Source: an uncultured Desulfovibrio sp. (GTDB lineage Bacteria > Desulfobacterota > Desulfovibrionia > Desulfovibrionales > Desulfovibrionaceae). From it: 63,026 nucleotides of DNA. The position numbers and the translations under genes were made by a program. Each line of letters begins with the position of its first letter. Position 1 is the stretch's first letter. The notes beneath the pieces were generated by a model. It saw nothing but the letters and a program-made list of their open reading frames with translations. It searched no databases and was not told the origin of the DNA. Location of the stretch: NCBI RefSeq assembly GCF_944324525.1, contig NZ_CALUWS010000011.1, positions 1-63,026 on the forward strand, in the 5' to 3' direction. This document shows positions 1 through 9,091 of the stretch, one piece after another.

Positions 1-63
1 TCCCCTTCCCTCCACCTACGTTCCCCCCCACCCTCCCTCACTTCCCCCTCACAAAAGAGTAAT

Positions 64-476
64 GAGTCCTGAGCCTAACACAAATTTTACTCATTATTTC
101 AATATATACATGAAATAAGATATACATACTCCGCCTGCCCTGACGGGCGATACGCCCCTTGTCCCAGCTTTTTTCCCTGATAAAAGCGCGCTGGGGAAGG
201 GATGGGGGCTTGGGGGGAAGGATGACAAGAACGCCTTTTCTCGCTTCGTTGCGAAAAGGCTGGGCCCTCCCGCGCTGGCGGCGACCGAAAGGCGGCCCGG
301 AGGGCCGTGTCCGTTAGGCGACGCAGGAGCCTTACGGACATCGACAGCAGAGCGCGATCCAACGGGCGGCCCGCAGGGCCGTGCCTGTTAGGCCGTAAGG
401 CCTTACAGGCATCGACAGCAGAGCGAGGGGTTCCCCTTCCCCCCAAACAAGTAACGAATAGTGTTAACAGGCCCTA
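64..476. repeat. Family B palindromic element, expanded copy (B1)
   Basis: The left end (CCTAACACAAATTTTAC near 76-92) resembles the left end of the copy at 49474, and the right end GTGTTAACAGGCCCTAG is an inverted version of the family terminus. Two G-rich/C-rich arms (about 186-220 and 431-447) would normally form one hairpin; here about 210 bp is inserted between them, including two tandem hairpin repeats. The right end carries the TAG stop codon of the minus-strand lipoprotein gene. No gene is supported in 1-473; open frames here only follow the repeats. Confidence 0.7.
291..425. repeat. Two tandem imperfect ~62-bp hairpin repeats
   Basis: Copies at 291-354 and 365-425 share the frame GGCGGCCC..AGGGCCGTG, a hairpin, then CATCGACAGCAGAGCG. 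The hairpin arms differ between copies yet stay complementary: CCGT-T-AGGC with GCCT-T-ACGG in the first, CCTGT-T-AGGCC with GGCCT-T-ACAGG in the second. A related fragment lies near 15932-15978. Paired changes suggest that structure rather than sequence is kept. Confidence 0.6.
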
Positions 477-1214
477 GTTGTGGGAGTTGCGTTCCATGTC
501 GCCCACCCAGCGGGAGAGGCGGTTGCGGGAGATGTCCCTGTCCGCCGTGTCCATCTTGCGGAAGTCCTTCTTGAGGCGTTCCTGTTCGGCCTTGTCGGGG
601 AAGGCCACGAGACAGGCCTTGCGGCCCCGGTCGCGGAGGGCGTTGAGGCGGGCCTCGTCATGGGCGGCGTCCCGGGCGACATCGCTGTCCACGGGTTCAT
701 AGTATTCCACGATGACCTGCATCTGGCGGAAATCGAGCAGAAACTTGGCCCGGTAGACAAGGCAGGGATCGGTCATGCCCACGCCGTAAAAAGGATTGTC
801 TTCCGCCTCCATGACGTAGAGGCTCTCAAAGAGCTGCTGCCCCTTGTGTTCGTACTGCAGGCGGCGCAGGACGGGGAAGGGAGCGTGGCGGCCATCTTCC
901 CAGAGCCACGGATCCTCGGCTTCGGCGAGGGCGGTGACCAGCTTGGCCGGGCCGTTTTCGGTCATCTTTTCGTAGACCACGAACCAGACGCGGGCCGAGC
1001 CGAGCAGGGAGTCCTGCGTCTTCGGGGACAGACTGCGCCAGCCCGCGCTTTCCAGGGGCATGTCGGCGGCGGGAGCGAATAGGACCGAAGGGCGTGCCCG
1101 CGAGAGCAGGACGGGGTGTTCCTCGTCACCGGTCAGGCCGCGCAGCGGGAGGCGGTCACAGGCAAGGAGCAGGCCCGCAAGACAGGCGAGCAGCAGGAAA
1201 AGGGCGATTTTCAT
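474..1214 (-). CDS. Predicted lipoprotein of unknown function
   Basis: This encodes 246 residues. The N-terminus is a lipoprotein signal: basic start, leucine-rich core and a lipobox LLLAC with the lipidated cysteine at about residue 19, so it is expected to be membrane-anchored outside the cytoplasm. The rest is soluble and charged, with aromatic-rich stretches (VWFVVYEKM, IVEYYEP) and no catalytic motif I recognise. The C-terminal 30 residues are highly charged. A weak GAGG lies upstream of the start at 1214. Its TAG stop sits exactly on the end of repeat element B1. The next gene on the same strand upstream is tRNA-Sec, so it may be read through beyond that gene's terminator or from its own promoter. 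Confidence 0.75.
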   Translation of the reverse strand: MKIALFLLLACLAGLLLACDRLPLRGLTGDEEHPVLLSRARPSVLFAPAADMPLESAGWRSLSPKTQDSLLGSARVWFVVYEKMTENGPAKLVTALAEAEDPWLWEDGRHAPFPVLRRLQYEHKGQQLFESLYVMEAEDNPFYGVGMTDPCLVYRAKFLLDFRQMQVIVEYYEPVDSDVARDAAHDEARLNALRDRGRKACLVAFPDKAEQERLKKDFRKMDTADRDISRNRLSRWVGDMERNSHN

Positions 1215-1264
1215 GAAAGGCCTCTTGTGACGTTGGGAAAAAGGATCTGGCGGGGAAAAAGGGC

Positions 1265-1296
1265 AAAAACACCCTTGAAGTCTCCTTCAAGGGTGT
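1265..1296 (-). terminator. Intrinsic terminator of tRNA-Sec
   Basis: On the minus strand a perfect 12-bp stem (ACACCCTTGAAG paired with CTTCAAGGGTGT, loop GAGA) is followed by five T residues. It begins about 17 nt after the encoded CCA of the tRNA. Confidence 0.85.
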
Positions 1297-1312
1297 CGGC
1301 ACGAAAGCTTGC

Positions 1313-1406
1313 TGGCGGAGGCGCATAGGAGTCGAACCTACCGTGGACGATCAGGCCCACCACCGGTTTTGAAGACCGGGCGCCACACCGGTGACGAAAC
1401 GCCTCC
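1313..1406 (-). tRNA. selC: tRNA-Sec (anticodon UCA)
   Basis: The minus strand folds into a 94-nt tRNA with features special to selenocysteine tRNA. The acceptor stem has 8 bp (GGAGGCGU with GCGCCUCC), the discriminator is G, CCA is encoded, the anticodon loop holds UCA, and the variable arm is long. The T-loop is UUCGACU. It decodes in-frame UGA with SelB; the window contains such a codon in fdhA at 34177. An intrinsic terminator follows. Confidence 0.95.
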
Positions 1407-1413
1407 ACCCAGC

Positions 1414-1442
1414 ATGTTAGGGGAAATGCCGTCGGGAAGCAA
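1414..1442 (-). promoter_or_regulatory. Probable promoter of selC
   Basis: On the minus strand TTGCTT (1437-1442) and TAACAT (1414-1419) are spaced by 17 bp, with the -10 only 7 nt before the mature tRNA 5' end. It is divergent from the ftsH promoter. Confidence 0.55.
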
Positions 1443-1479
1443 GAGGACTCTTGCCAAGGCGGGGAATGGACTTATCATA

Positions 1480-1502
1480 CCTGTGCAGTATATGCGCACA
1501 GG
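1480..1502. promoter_or_regulatory. Inverted repeat between selC and ftsH promoters
   Basis: CCTGTGC and GCACAGG form a 7-bp inverted repeat separated by 9 bp, just before the -35 of the putative ftsH promoter. It could be an operator for either gene; no known regulator site is recognised. Confidence 0.3.
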
Positions 1503-1506
1503 GGGT

Positions 1507-1535
1507 TTGACACCTTCTGCGCCGCAGGATACGGT
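1507..1535 (+). promoter_or_regulatory. Probable promoter of the ftsH operon
   Basis: TTGACA (1507-1512) and TACGGT (1530-1535) are separated by 17 bp. The predicted transcript would have a long leader of about 170 nt before the ftsH start at 1713. Confidence 0.5.
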
Positions 1536-1712
1536 GCTAAAGTTCATTTTTCAGATGATTTCTGCCGGTCGGGAGCGGCAGGGCCGCCGTTGGCCCGCGA
1601 GCCTGTTCCCGAGGATTTCCGGCATGCTCCGCACGGCTGCCCGCCAGTCCGTGCATAATGGAAGATCGAGTCGTGCATCGCCCGACGGGGCGTTTACTCT
1701 GGAGGTCGCAAG

Positions 1713-3707
1713 TTGAATCAAGTCAGCCGCAACCTGTTGCTGTGGGTCGCCATAGGCCTTGCCATGGTGATGCTCTTCAACATGTTTCAGCAGCCGCAAT
1801 CAACGGCCACGCGCATAAGTTATTCTGATTTCATGAGCCGGGTGGACGCCGGGCAGATCCTGTCCGTCACCATCCAGGGCAATGTCCTGACAGGCCGCGG
1901 CGCCGAAAAGGGGTCGGAGGTGCAGGCCTATGCTCCCGACGACGCCAATCTTGTCTCGCAGCTCATGGGCAAGAAAGTGGAAGTGCAGGCCGAGCCGCCG
2001 GAAGAGCCCTCCTGGTACATGAGCCTGCTGCTGAACTGGCTGCCGCTGCTGCTGCTCATCGGCGTGTGGATCTTCGTCATCCGCCAGATGCAGGGCGGCG
2101 GGCCCGGCAAGGCCATGAGCTTCGGCCGTTCGCGGGCGCGCATGCTCAATGAGGAGAGCGTGCGCGTGACCTTCGACGATGTGGCCGGGGTGGACGAAGC
2201 CAAGGAGGAGCTCTCCGAAGTAGTGGAATTCCTTTCCAATCCCAAGAAGTTCACCCGCCTTGGCGGCCGCATCCCCAAGGGGGTGCTGCTGGTGGGGCCT
2301 CCCGGGACGGGCAAGACCCTGCTGGCCCGCGCTGTTGCGGGGGAGGCGGGCGTGCCCTTCTTCTCCATCTCCGGCTCGGACTTCGTGGAAATGTTCGTGG
2401 GCGTGGGCGCTTCCCGCGTGCGCGATCTGTTCGTGCAGGGCAAGAAGAACGCGCCCTGTCTGATCTTCATTGACGAGATAGATGCCGTGGGCCGCAAGCG
2501 CGGCGCCGGCCTTGGCGGCGGGCATGACGAACGTGAGCAGACGCTCAACCAGCTGCTGGTGGAGATGGACGGTTTTGAGAGCAACGAGGGCGTCATTCTC
2601 ATCGCCGCGACCAACCGTCCCGACGTGCTCGACCCGGCCCTGCTGCGTCCCGGGCGCTTTGACCGTCAGGTGGTGGTGCCCACCCCCGACCTGCGCGGCC
2701 GCCGGCGCATCCTGGAAGTGCATACCAAGCGGACGCCTCTGGCCGATGACGTGGATCTGGACGTGCTGGCACGCGGGACGCCGGGCTTCTCCGGGGCGGA
2801 TCTGGAGAATCTGGTCAACGAAGCCGCCCTGCAGGCCGCCAAGCTCAATGAAGAGCGGCTGGACATGCACGATTTCGAGTTCGCCAAGGACAAAGTGCTC
2901 ATGGGACGCGAGCGGCGCAGCCTCATTCTTTCCGATGAGGAGAAGCGCATCACGGCCTACCATGAAGGCGGGCATGCTCTGGCGGCGAAGCTGCTGCCGG
3001 GGGCCGATCCCGTGCACAAGGTGACCATCATCCCGCGCGGCCGGGCCCTGGGCGTGACCATGCAGCTGCCGGAGGAAGACCGCCACGGCTATTCCCGTAC
3101 CTACCTGCGCAACAATCTGGTGGTGCTGCTGGGCGGACGGGTCGCCGAGGAGATCATCTTCGACGACATCACCACCGGCGCGTCCAACGATATCGAGCGC
3201 GTGACCCGCATGGCCCGCAAGATGGTCTGCGAATGGGGCATGAGCGAAGCCATCGGCACGCTGGCCATCGGCGAGACCGGCGAAGAGGTCTTCATCGGCC
3301 GGGAATGGGTGCAGAACAAGAATTACAGCGAAGATACGGCGCGCCTTGTGGATGCGGAGGTGAAACGCATCGTCGAGGAGGCGCATTCCCGCTGCCAGAC
3401 GCTGCTGCGGGACAACCTGGAGACCCTGCACCGCATCGCCCGCGCTCTGCTGGAGCGGGAGACCATCAGCGGCGAAGAGCTGGATCTTCTCATGGAGGAC
3501 AAGCCCCTGCAGCCGCTTGACGCCAACGGCAAGCCCGTAAAGACGGCCAAGGCGGCCCCCGCCGCCCCGGAAGAGTCGGAATTCTCTCTTGAGCCGGCGG
3601 AAGATGGGCAGACAGCGGACGCTCCCTCGCCGTCCCTGGAAAAGGAGAAGGCGGGAGAGAGCGCGGAGAACGAGGGAGACAGCAGGAAGCACGATGCGTC
3701 CCGATAG
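1713..3707 (+). CDS. ftsH: ATP-dependent zinc metalloprotease FtsH
   Basis: FtsH is a hexameric inner-membrane AAA+ protease that extracts and degrades membrane and short-lived cytosolic proteins. The 664-residue product has two membrane segments (about 7-24 and 104-125) around a periplasmic domain. The AAA module has Walker A GPPGTGKT (195-202), Walker B LIFIDEID (250-257) and the second region of homology with RPGRFDR (312-318). The zinc site is HEGGH (417-421). The C-terminus is a charged, low-complexity tail. I chose the TTG start at 1713 because a GGAGG lies 8 nt upstream and translation then begins with the first membrane segment. The gene overlaps folP by 14 nt. Confidence 0.98.
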   Translation: MNQVSRNLLLWVAIGLAMVMLFNMFQQPQSTATRISYSDFMSRVDAGQILSVTIQGNVLTGRGAEKGSEVQAYAPDDANLVSQLMGKKVEVQAEPPEEPSWYMSLLLNWLPLLLLIGVWIFVIRQMQGGGPGKAMSFGRSRARMLNEESVRVTFDDVAGVDEAKEELSEVVEFLSNPKKFTRLGGRIPKGVLLVGPPGTGKTLLARAVAGEAGVPFFSISGSDFVEMFVGVGASRVRDLFVQGKKNAPCLIFIDEIDAVGRKRGAGLGGGHDEREQTLNQLLVEMDGFESNEGVILIAATNRPDVLDPALLRPGRFDRQVVVPTPDLRGRRRILEVHTKRTPLADDVDLDVLARGTPGFSGADLENLVNEAALQAAKLNEERLDMHDFEFAKDKVLMGRERRSLILSDEEKRITAYHEGGHALAAKLLPGADPVHKVTIIPRGRALGVTMQLPEEDRHGYSRTYLRNNLVVLLGGRVAEEIIFDDITTGASNDIERVTRMARKMVCEWGMSEAIGTLAIGETGEEVFIGREWVQNKNYSEDTARLVDAEVKRIVEEAHSRCQTLLRDNLETLHRIARALLERETISGEELDLLMEDKPLQPLDANGKPVKTAKAAPAAPEESEFSLEPAEDGQTADAPSPSLEKEKAGESAENEGDSRKHDASR

Positions 3708-4578
3708 TCTTGGACCAAACTCCGGCAGCATGAAAGCGGGAGCATGGAACGTTGCGGGGGGGCGTACGCTGTGTGCGTCCGCCCCTTTCGGCGTCATGGG
3801 CATCGTCAACCTGACGCCGGATTCCTTCTATGACGGCGGCCGTCATGCGGACGCCGTTTCCGGCCTTGCCCATGCCCTGCGGCTGCGGGATGACGGGGCC
3901 GACGTGCTGGATCTGGGGGCGGAGTCCTCCCGGCCCGGCGCGGCCCCCCTGTCTCCGGACGAGGAGCTGCGCCGCCTTTTGCCGGTGCTGGCCGGTCTGC
4001 AGCGCGAAGCGCCGGGGGCCTGCCTGTCGGTGGATACCTACCATGCGGCCACGGCGGCCGCCGTGCTGGCGCAGGGGGTGCAGATCGTCAACGACATCTC
4101 CGCCTGTCGCTTCGACCCGGAGCTGCTGGACGTGCTGGTGGAGTACAAGCCCGGCTATGTGCTCATGCACAGCCAGGGCCGCCCGGAGGTCATGCAGCGC
4201 TCGCCGCGATATGACGATGTGCGCCGCGAGGTGCGGGAGTTCTTCGAGCGGGAGATGGCGCGTCTTGTTCGGGCAGGCCTGCCGGAAGACCGCATCGTGC
4301 TGGATCCGGGCATCGGCTTCGGCAAGACGCTCGAACACAATCTGACGCTGCTGGCCCATCCCGAGGACTGGCTGTCGCTGGGGCGGCCTGTGCTGATGGG
4401 CCTTTCCATGAAATCGCTTTTCGGGGGGCTGTTCGGACTGGCGGCCGCCGAACGGGGGACCGCTACTCAGGTGGCCACGGCGCGCCTGTGGGAGCGGGGC
4501 ATTTTTTGGCACAGGGTGCATGACGTGGCGGCAACGCGGCGGACGCTCCAGCTGCTGGCGGCCCTGGATGCACGCTAG
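3694..4578 (+). CDS. folP: Dihydropteroate synthase
   Basis: This enzyme condenses p-aminobenzoate with dihydropterin pyrophosphate to give dihydropteroate in folate synthesis, in the cytoplasm. The 294-residue product shows the family signatures in order: GIVNLTPDSFYDGG (pterin/pyrophosphate loop), DLGAESSRPGA, a VNDIS strand, LDPGIGFGKTLEHN, and a late KSLFGG. The start at 3694 overlaps the end of ftsH and has AGGA upstream; an alternative ATG at 3730 has a poorer ribosome site. ftsH-folP-glmM order is common in many bacteria; here a GGDEF gene and the c-di-AMP genes lie between folP and glmM. Confidence 0.95.
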   Translation: MRPDSLGPNSGSMKAGAWNVAGGRTLCASAPFGVMGIVNLTPDSFYDGGRHADAVSGLAHALRLRDDGADVLDLGAESSRPGAAPLSPDEELRRLLPVLAGLQREAPGACLSVDTYHAATAAAVLAQGVQIVNDISACRFDPELLDVLVEYKPGYVLMHSQGRPEVMQRSPRYDDVRREVREFFEREMARLVRAGLPEDRIVLDPGIGFGKTLEHNLTLLAHPEDWLSLGRPVLMGLSMKSLFGGLFGLAAAERGTATQVATARLWERGIFWHRVHDVAATRRTLQLLAALDAR

Positions 4579-4633
4579 GTATCCGCACGACAGTGACGTT
4601 GTGATGCCCTTTTCTTTTCCGCAGTTCTGAGCC

Positions 4634-6016
4634 GTGAGGCGTGCCGTGTACTCTTCCCGGAAATATTCGCTGTCTTTCTGGGCTGCCTTGCTGGTGTGCC
4701 TGCTGCTTTCCACCGTGGCGACGCTGACGCTCGGCTATCGGGCGAACCGCGTGGAGCGCACCGAGGCGGCAAGCCAGCTGGCCTACAGGGCCAACGCCTT
4801 CAAGCAGGCCATCTGGCTGCGGCTCTACAAGATGGAAACGCTGGCCATGACCCTGCAGCTGCACAATGGCAAGCCGGCGCACTTCTTTGAAGCCGCGCGC
4901 ACGCTCGTACGGGACGGTTCGATCTACGGCATGCTGCTGGCGCCGGACGGCATCGTCCGCAAGGTCTGGCCATTGGAGCAGCGTGAACAGTACATGGGGT
5001 TGAATCTGCTCAAGGATCCCACGCTGCAGCGTTTGATCAGCGCCGGGAAGGACATCGGCCTGAGCGGGCCGTTTCCGGTCGCGGAGGGGCATTCCGTGCT
5101 GTACGGCTACAAACTGGTCTACCTTTCGGAGCCGGACGGGCAAAGCAGGTTCTGGGGGATCCTGGTGTTCTGCATCAGTTTCGAAGACGTGCTGCGCGAA
5201 GCCGGCCTTGACGTGCCCGAACTGCAGGGCAGGACGCCGCAGCTCGTGCGGGATGACGGCAGCGCCGCCCTGCAGGCCTATCCGCCGGATCGCCGCCCGG
5301 CGCTGCCGCTGACGCGCTTCAGGCAGGATGCGGGCAAGCGGGAGGCGGTCTCCGCCTCGACGGATGGCGTCCTCGAATATACTTTCGACACCGCCGGCGC
5401 CTGGTGGGTGCTGCGCGTGCAGCCCGTGGGGCTCTGGTGGCAGAATGCCGCGGTCTGGCCCTTCGGGCTGGGCTGTCTCGTCTGCAGCCTCCTGGTGGCC
5501 CTGCTGGTGCGCCAGGTCTGCGTCCTGCACAGGACGCGGCAGGCGCTGGAGCTGTTGCTGAACCATGATCAGCTCACCGGGGCGCTCAACCGGCACGGGC
5601 TTTTCCGGGCCCTGGCCAGACGTCTGCGCGGCCTTGCCGGGCGGAGCTTCCTGGCCTATATGGATTTGAACAAGTTCAAGCTCGTCAATGATACCTACGG
5701 ACACGAGGCCGGAGACAAGGTGCTGTGCGCCTTTGTGGCCGCGGTGACGCGCTATGTGGACGGGCGGCATCTTTTTGCCCGCATGGGCGGGGATGAGTTC
5801 GTGCTCATCTTTCCGCCGGATATGGAGCGGCAGGACGTGGAAAAGACCCTTGGCGGCATCCGGGAGGCGTGCGCTGTGCCGCTGGAGGTCCGCCCGGGCG
5901 AGCAAGTCCGTATCGAATTCGCCTGTGGCCTGACCTTCTGGCCCGCGGGAGAGAACAGCTTTCAGGCTGTGCTCCGGCAGGCCGACACCGCCATGTACCG
6001 CGACAAGAAACGCTGA
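4634..6016 (+). CDS. Membrane sensor diguanylate cyclase (GGDEF)
   Basis: The 460-residue product likely makes c-di-GMP. A membrane segment at about 15-35, an extracytoplasmic sensor region of roughly 240 residues, and a second membrane segment near 275-298 precede a C-terminal GGDEF domain with the intact active-site motif at 385-389 in RMGGDEF. The sensor region resembles CHASE-type ligand domains but the assignment is tentative. No EAL domain is present. The start is GTG with a weak ribosome site. The gene sits between folP and the c-di-AMP synthase, so the two cyclic dinucleotide pathways may be co-transcribed. Confidence 0.88.
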   Translation: MRRAVYSSRKYSLSFWAALLVCLLLSTVATLTLGYRANRVERTEAASQLAYRANAFKQAIWLRLYKMETLAMTLQLHNGKPAHFFEAARTLVRDGSIYGMLLAPDGIVRKVWPLEQREQYMGLNLLKDPTLQRLISAGKDIGLSGPFPVAEGHSVLYGYKLVYLSEPDGQSRFWGILVFCISFEDVLREAGLDVPELQGRTPQLVRDDGSAALQAYPPDRRPALPLTRFRQDAGKREAVSASTDGVLEYTFDTAGAWWVLRVQPVGLWWQNAAVWPFGLGCLVCSLLVALLVRQVCVLHRTRQALELLLNHDQLTGALNRHGLFRALARRLRGLAGRSFLAYMDLNKFKLVNDTYGHEAGDKVLCAFVAAVTRYVDGRHLFARMGGDEFVLIFPPDMERQDVEKTLGGIREACAVPLEVRPGEQVRIEFACGLTFWPAGENSFQAVLRQADTAMYRDKKR

Positions 6017-6029
6017 GTGAAGGAACGCC

Positions 6030-6767
6030 GTGATTCTTGAGCATATCGTCTTTGACTGGCGCGATGCGCTGGACATCACCCTGGTGGGCGTGCTGCTTTA
6101 TCAGGTCATTCAGCTTTTGCGCGGCACGCGCGCGCTGGCGGTGCTCTCCGGCCTGGGGGTCCTGACGGCGCTGTACTTCATGTCGCGCAGCATGGGTCTG
6201 TACACGCTCTCCTGGCTGCTGCAGCATATTTTCGGCTCGCTCTTCATCCTCATCGTCGTCATCTTTCAGAACGACATCCGGCAGGCGCTGGGCGAGGTGG
6301 GCAGCCGCCACATCTTCCGCAAGAGGCGCGTGCAGGCCGGGCTGGTGGACGAGGTGGTGTCCGCCTGCGTGGAGATGGCCCGCCTGCGGGTGGGGGCGCT
6401 CATCGTGTTCGAGCGCAGCATGCAGCTGGGGGACATGGTCAAGCGGGAGAGCGTGACCGTGGATGCCCGGCTCTCGCGTCAGCTGCTCATGAACATCTTT
6501 TATCCCAAGGCCCCTCTGCATGACGGGGCGGTGGTGGTGAGCCGCGGCCGCATCCTGGCGGCGGCCTGCATCCTGCCGCTGGCCGAGGCCCGGGGCCAGT
6601 CCTTCGGCACGCGCCACCGCGCGGCGCTGGGCGCCACGGCCGAGAGCGATGCCGTGGTGGTGGTCGTTTCCGAGGAACGCGGCGAGATCTCCGTCGCCAT
6701 CAAGGGGGAGCTCATCCGCAACCTCGATGCCGCCCGATTGAAGCAGGTGCTCCATGATGTCCTTTAA
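6030..6767 (+). CDS. cdaA: Diadenylate cyclase CdaA
   Basis: CdaA joins two ATP molecules into c-di-AMP at the inner membrane. The 245-residue product has two or three N-terminal membrane segments (about 12-30, 35-55, 60-80) and a DAC domain carrying both catalytic motifs: DGA at 165-167 and RHRAA at 195-199. The length is slightly under the usual 270. It starts with GTG 13 nt after the GGDEF gene and overlaps cdaR by 14 nt, the classical cdaA-cdaR-glmM arrangement in which CdaR and GlmM modulate the cyclase. Confidence 0.95.
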   Translation: MILEHIVFDWRDALDITLVGVLLYQVIQLLRGTRALAVLSGLGVLTALYFMSRSMGLYTLSWLLQHIFGSLFILIVVIFQNDIRQALGEVGSRHIFRKRRVQAGLVDEVVSACVEMARLRVGALIVFERSMQLGDMVKRESVTVDARLSRQLLMNIFYPKAPLHDGAVVVSRGRILAAACILPLAEARGQSFGTRHRAALGATAESDAVVVVVSEERGEISVAIKGELIRNLDAARLKQVLHDVL

Positions 6768-7680
6768 TCCCAAGAAGATGCCGCATCTGCTCTCGCTGAT
6801 CGTCGCCATCATCACGGCGGTGGGCATGTGGTATGTGGTCAGCGTGCGCGACAGGCTGGAGGCCCAGCTCGAGGTGAGCATCGACTACAACGGCGTGCCC
6901 CCCAATCTGGTGATCACGGACGGGCTCATCAGCAAGGTGCATGTGCGCATGCGCGGGCCCGAGCTGTTGCTGCGGGCCATCTCGCAACAGACCCTCACCC
7001 AGGCCATCAACCTGTCCGGCATCAAGAAGGGCACGACGGTGGTCCCCCTGTCCGGAGAGCACATGGGGCCGCAGCTGCGGGCCTTCGAGCTCATCGACGT
7101 GCAGCCGCCGCGCATCGTCGTCAAGGCGGACAACCTCATCGAACGCAGCGTGCCCGTGCGCGCGGAGATCGAGTCCCCCCTGCGCAGCGGCGTGCTGACG
7201 GTGGAGAACGTCATCGTCTCGCCGGCGTCGGTGACCCTGCGCGGGCCGGAGAGCGTCCTTTCCGACATGTCGCATGTGCCGCTCATCATCACCCTGGATC
7301 CCAATGCCGCGGGGACCACGGTCCGGCAGAACCTGCCGCTGGATACGCCCAGCCTGGTCAACGCCATGCCCGGCAGCGTGGAAGTGCAGTACTCCATCAC
7401 CAGCGGGCGGACCGTGGTGACGCGTCAGGTGCGGGTGGAGGTGGAAGCGCAGAATGCCCACAACTACGCGGTGGAGCCGGAAACGCTGGAGCTGCTCGTG
7501 GAAGTGCCCGAAGCGCTGGCCAAGAATTCCAGTTACCTGCGCAAGCTCGGGGTCATCGTGGTGCCGCCGCCCATGGAAGTGGGCCAGAGCCGGCAGGTGG
7601 ATCCCCGGATCCGTCTGCCCGAAGGCATGACCCTGCTCAATCCCTCGCTCAATCCCGTGACCATTTCCCGCAAAAAGTGA
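6754..7680 (+). CDS. cdaR: CdaR/YbbR-domain regulator of CdaA
   Basis: CdaR is a membrane-anchored regulator of the diadenylate cyclase. The 308-residue product has one N-terminal membrane segment (about 10-28) followed by repeated beta-rich YbbR domains, recognisable by recurring VRMRGPELLL / VTLRGPESVL blocks about 100 residues apart. It overlaps cdaA by 14 nt and precedes glmM by 36 nt, which supports translational coupling and a shared role. Confidence 0.92.
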   Translation: MMSFNPKKMPHLLSLIVAIITAVGMWYVVSVRDRLEAQLEVSIDYNGVPPNLVITDGLISKVHVRMRGPELLLRAISQQTLTQAINLSGIKKGTTVVPLSGEHMGPQLRAFELIDVQPPRIVVKADNLIERSVPVRAEIESPLRSGVLTVENVIVSPASVTLRGPESVLSDMSHVPLIITLDPNAAGTTVRQNLPLDTPSLVNAMPGSVEVQYSITSGRTVVTRQVRVEVEAQNAHNYAVEPETLELLVEVPEALAKNSSYLRKLGVIVVPPPMEVGQSRQVDPRIRLPEGMTLLNPSLNPVTISRKK

Positions 7681-7716
7681 CCGCCGCGCGCCGGCGCGGC
7701 GACAAGGAGCCTCCCT

Positions 7717-9069
7717 ATGGCTGAACGTCTTTTCGGCACCGACGGCATGCGTGGCCCGGTGAACATCTCGCCCATGACCGTGGATGTGGCCCTGCGGCTC
7801 GGGCTTGCGGCGGGGGTGCGCTTCCGCAAGGGGCCGCATGCGCACCGGGTCGTCATCGGCAAGGATACCCGCCTGTCCGGCTACATGTTTGAATCCGCCC
7901 TGACGGCCGGGCTCTGCGCGGCGGGCATGCACGTGATCATGACCGGCCCCCTGCCGACGCCCGCCATCTCCTTCCTTACCCGCAACATGCGGGCGGATCT
8001 GGGGGTGGTCATTTCCGCTTCGCACAATCCCTATTCGGACAACGGCATCAAATTCTTCGATGCCGACGGCTTCAAGCTGCCGGACGAAGTGGAGAACGAG
8101 ATCTCGGCCATGGTGCTGGACCCCGATTTCCGCTGGCCCTATCCGGCCTCGGACAAGGTGGGGCGCGCCAGCAAGATCGAGGACGCCGGCGGGCGCTACA
8201 TCGTTTACACCAAGAGCTGCTTCCCGCCGCATCTGACGCTGGCCGGGCTGCGCATCGTCATCGACTGCGCCAACGGCGCGGCCTACAAGGTGGCGCCGCT
8301 GGCCCTGGAAGAACTGGGCGCGGAGGTCTTCCGGCTGGGGACGGCTCCCAACGGCACCAACATCAATGATCATTGCGGTTCGCTCCACCCCGACAACGTG
8401 GCGGCCAAGGTGCGCGAGGTGCGCGCCGATGTGGGGCTGGCCCTGGACGGCGACGCGGACCGCCTCATCGTGGTGGACGAGCAGGGCGCGGTGCTGGACG
8501 GGGACCAGATCATGGCGCTTTGCGCCCAGGCCATGATGGAGCGCGGCGAACTGCCGGGCAATCTGCTGGTGGCCACGGCCATGAGCAATCTGGCGCTGGA
8601 GATCTTCATGAAGGAGCGCGCCGGGCGGCTGCTGCGCACCAAGGTGGGGGACCGCTACGTGGTGGAGGCCATGCGCCGGGAAGGCGCCATGCTGGGCGGC
8701 GAGCAGTCCGGCCACCTCATCTTCCGGCAGTACAGCACCACCGGCGACGGCCTGCTGGCCGCGCTGCAGATCCTGCGCATCATGCGCGAAAAGGAGAAGC
8801 CCCTCTCCGAACTGGCACGGCAGTTGCAACTTTTCCCGCAAAAACTTATAAATGTACGTGTGGAGAAGAAGCTTCCCTTTGAGGAGCGCCCCGCCATCGG
8901 CAAGGCTGTCGCCGAGGTGGAACGGGCCCTGGCCGGACGCGGCCGGGTGCTGCTGCGCTACTCCGGCACGGAGGCCCTGTGCCGCGTCATGGTGGAAGCC
9001 GAAGACGAGGAAAAGGTCGTCCGCTACGCCACCGAGCTGGCGGAGATCGTCAACCGGGAATTGCGCTAG
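7717..9069 (+). CDS. glmM: Phosphoglucosamine mutase
   Basis: GlmM converts glucosamine-6-phosphate to glucosamine-1-phosphate for peptidoglycan and LPS precursors. The 450-residue product has the phosphoserine loop ISASHNP with the active serine at residue 102, a DGDADR metal-binding loop near 245, and a C-terminal RYSGTE phosphate-binding motif. Length matches the family. A GGAG ribosome site precedes the start. It lies between cdaR and galU, both linked to cell envelope precursor control. Confidence 0.97.
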   Translation: MAERLFGTDGMRGPVNISPMTVDVALRLGLAAGVRFRKGPHAHRVVIGKDTRLSGYMFESALTAGLCAAGMHVIMTGPLPTPAISFLTRNMRADLGVVISASHNPYSDNGIKFFDADGFKLPDEVENEISAMVLDPDFRWPYPASDKVGRASKIEDAGGRYIVYTKSCFPPHLTLAGLRIVIDCANGAAYKVAPLALEELGAEVFRLGTAPNGTNINDHCGSLHPDNVAAKVREVRADVGLALDGDADRLIVVDEQGAVLDGDQIMALCAQAMMERGELPGNLLVATAMSNLALEIFMKERAGRLLRTKVGDRYVVEAMRREGAMLGGEQSGHLIFRQYSTTGDGLLAALQILRIMREKEKPLSELARQLQLFPQKLINVRVEKKLPFEERPAIGKAVAEVERALAGRGRVLLRYSGTEALCRVMVEAEDEEKVVRYATELAEIVNRELR

Positions 9070-9091
9070 ACGCACAAGGCGGGAGAAAGGC

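Noticed and set aside
99-446. A 115-codon open frame within the first repeat element
   Set aside because: It follows the palindromic repeat, has no ribosome site and translates to low-complexity Arg/Pro/Ser sequence.
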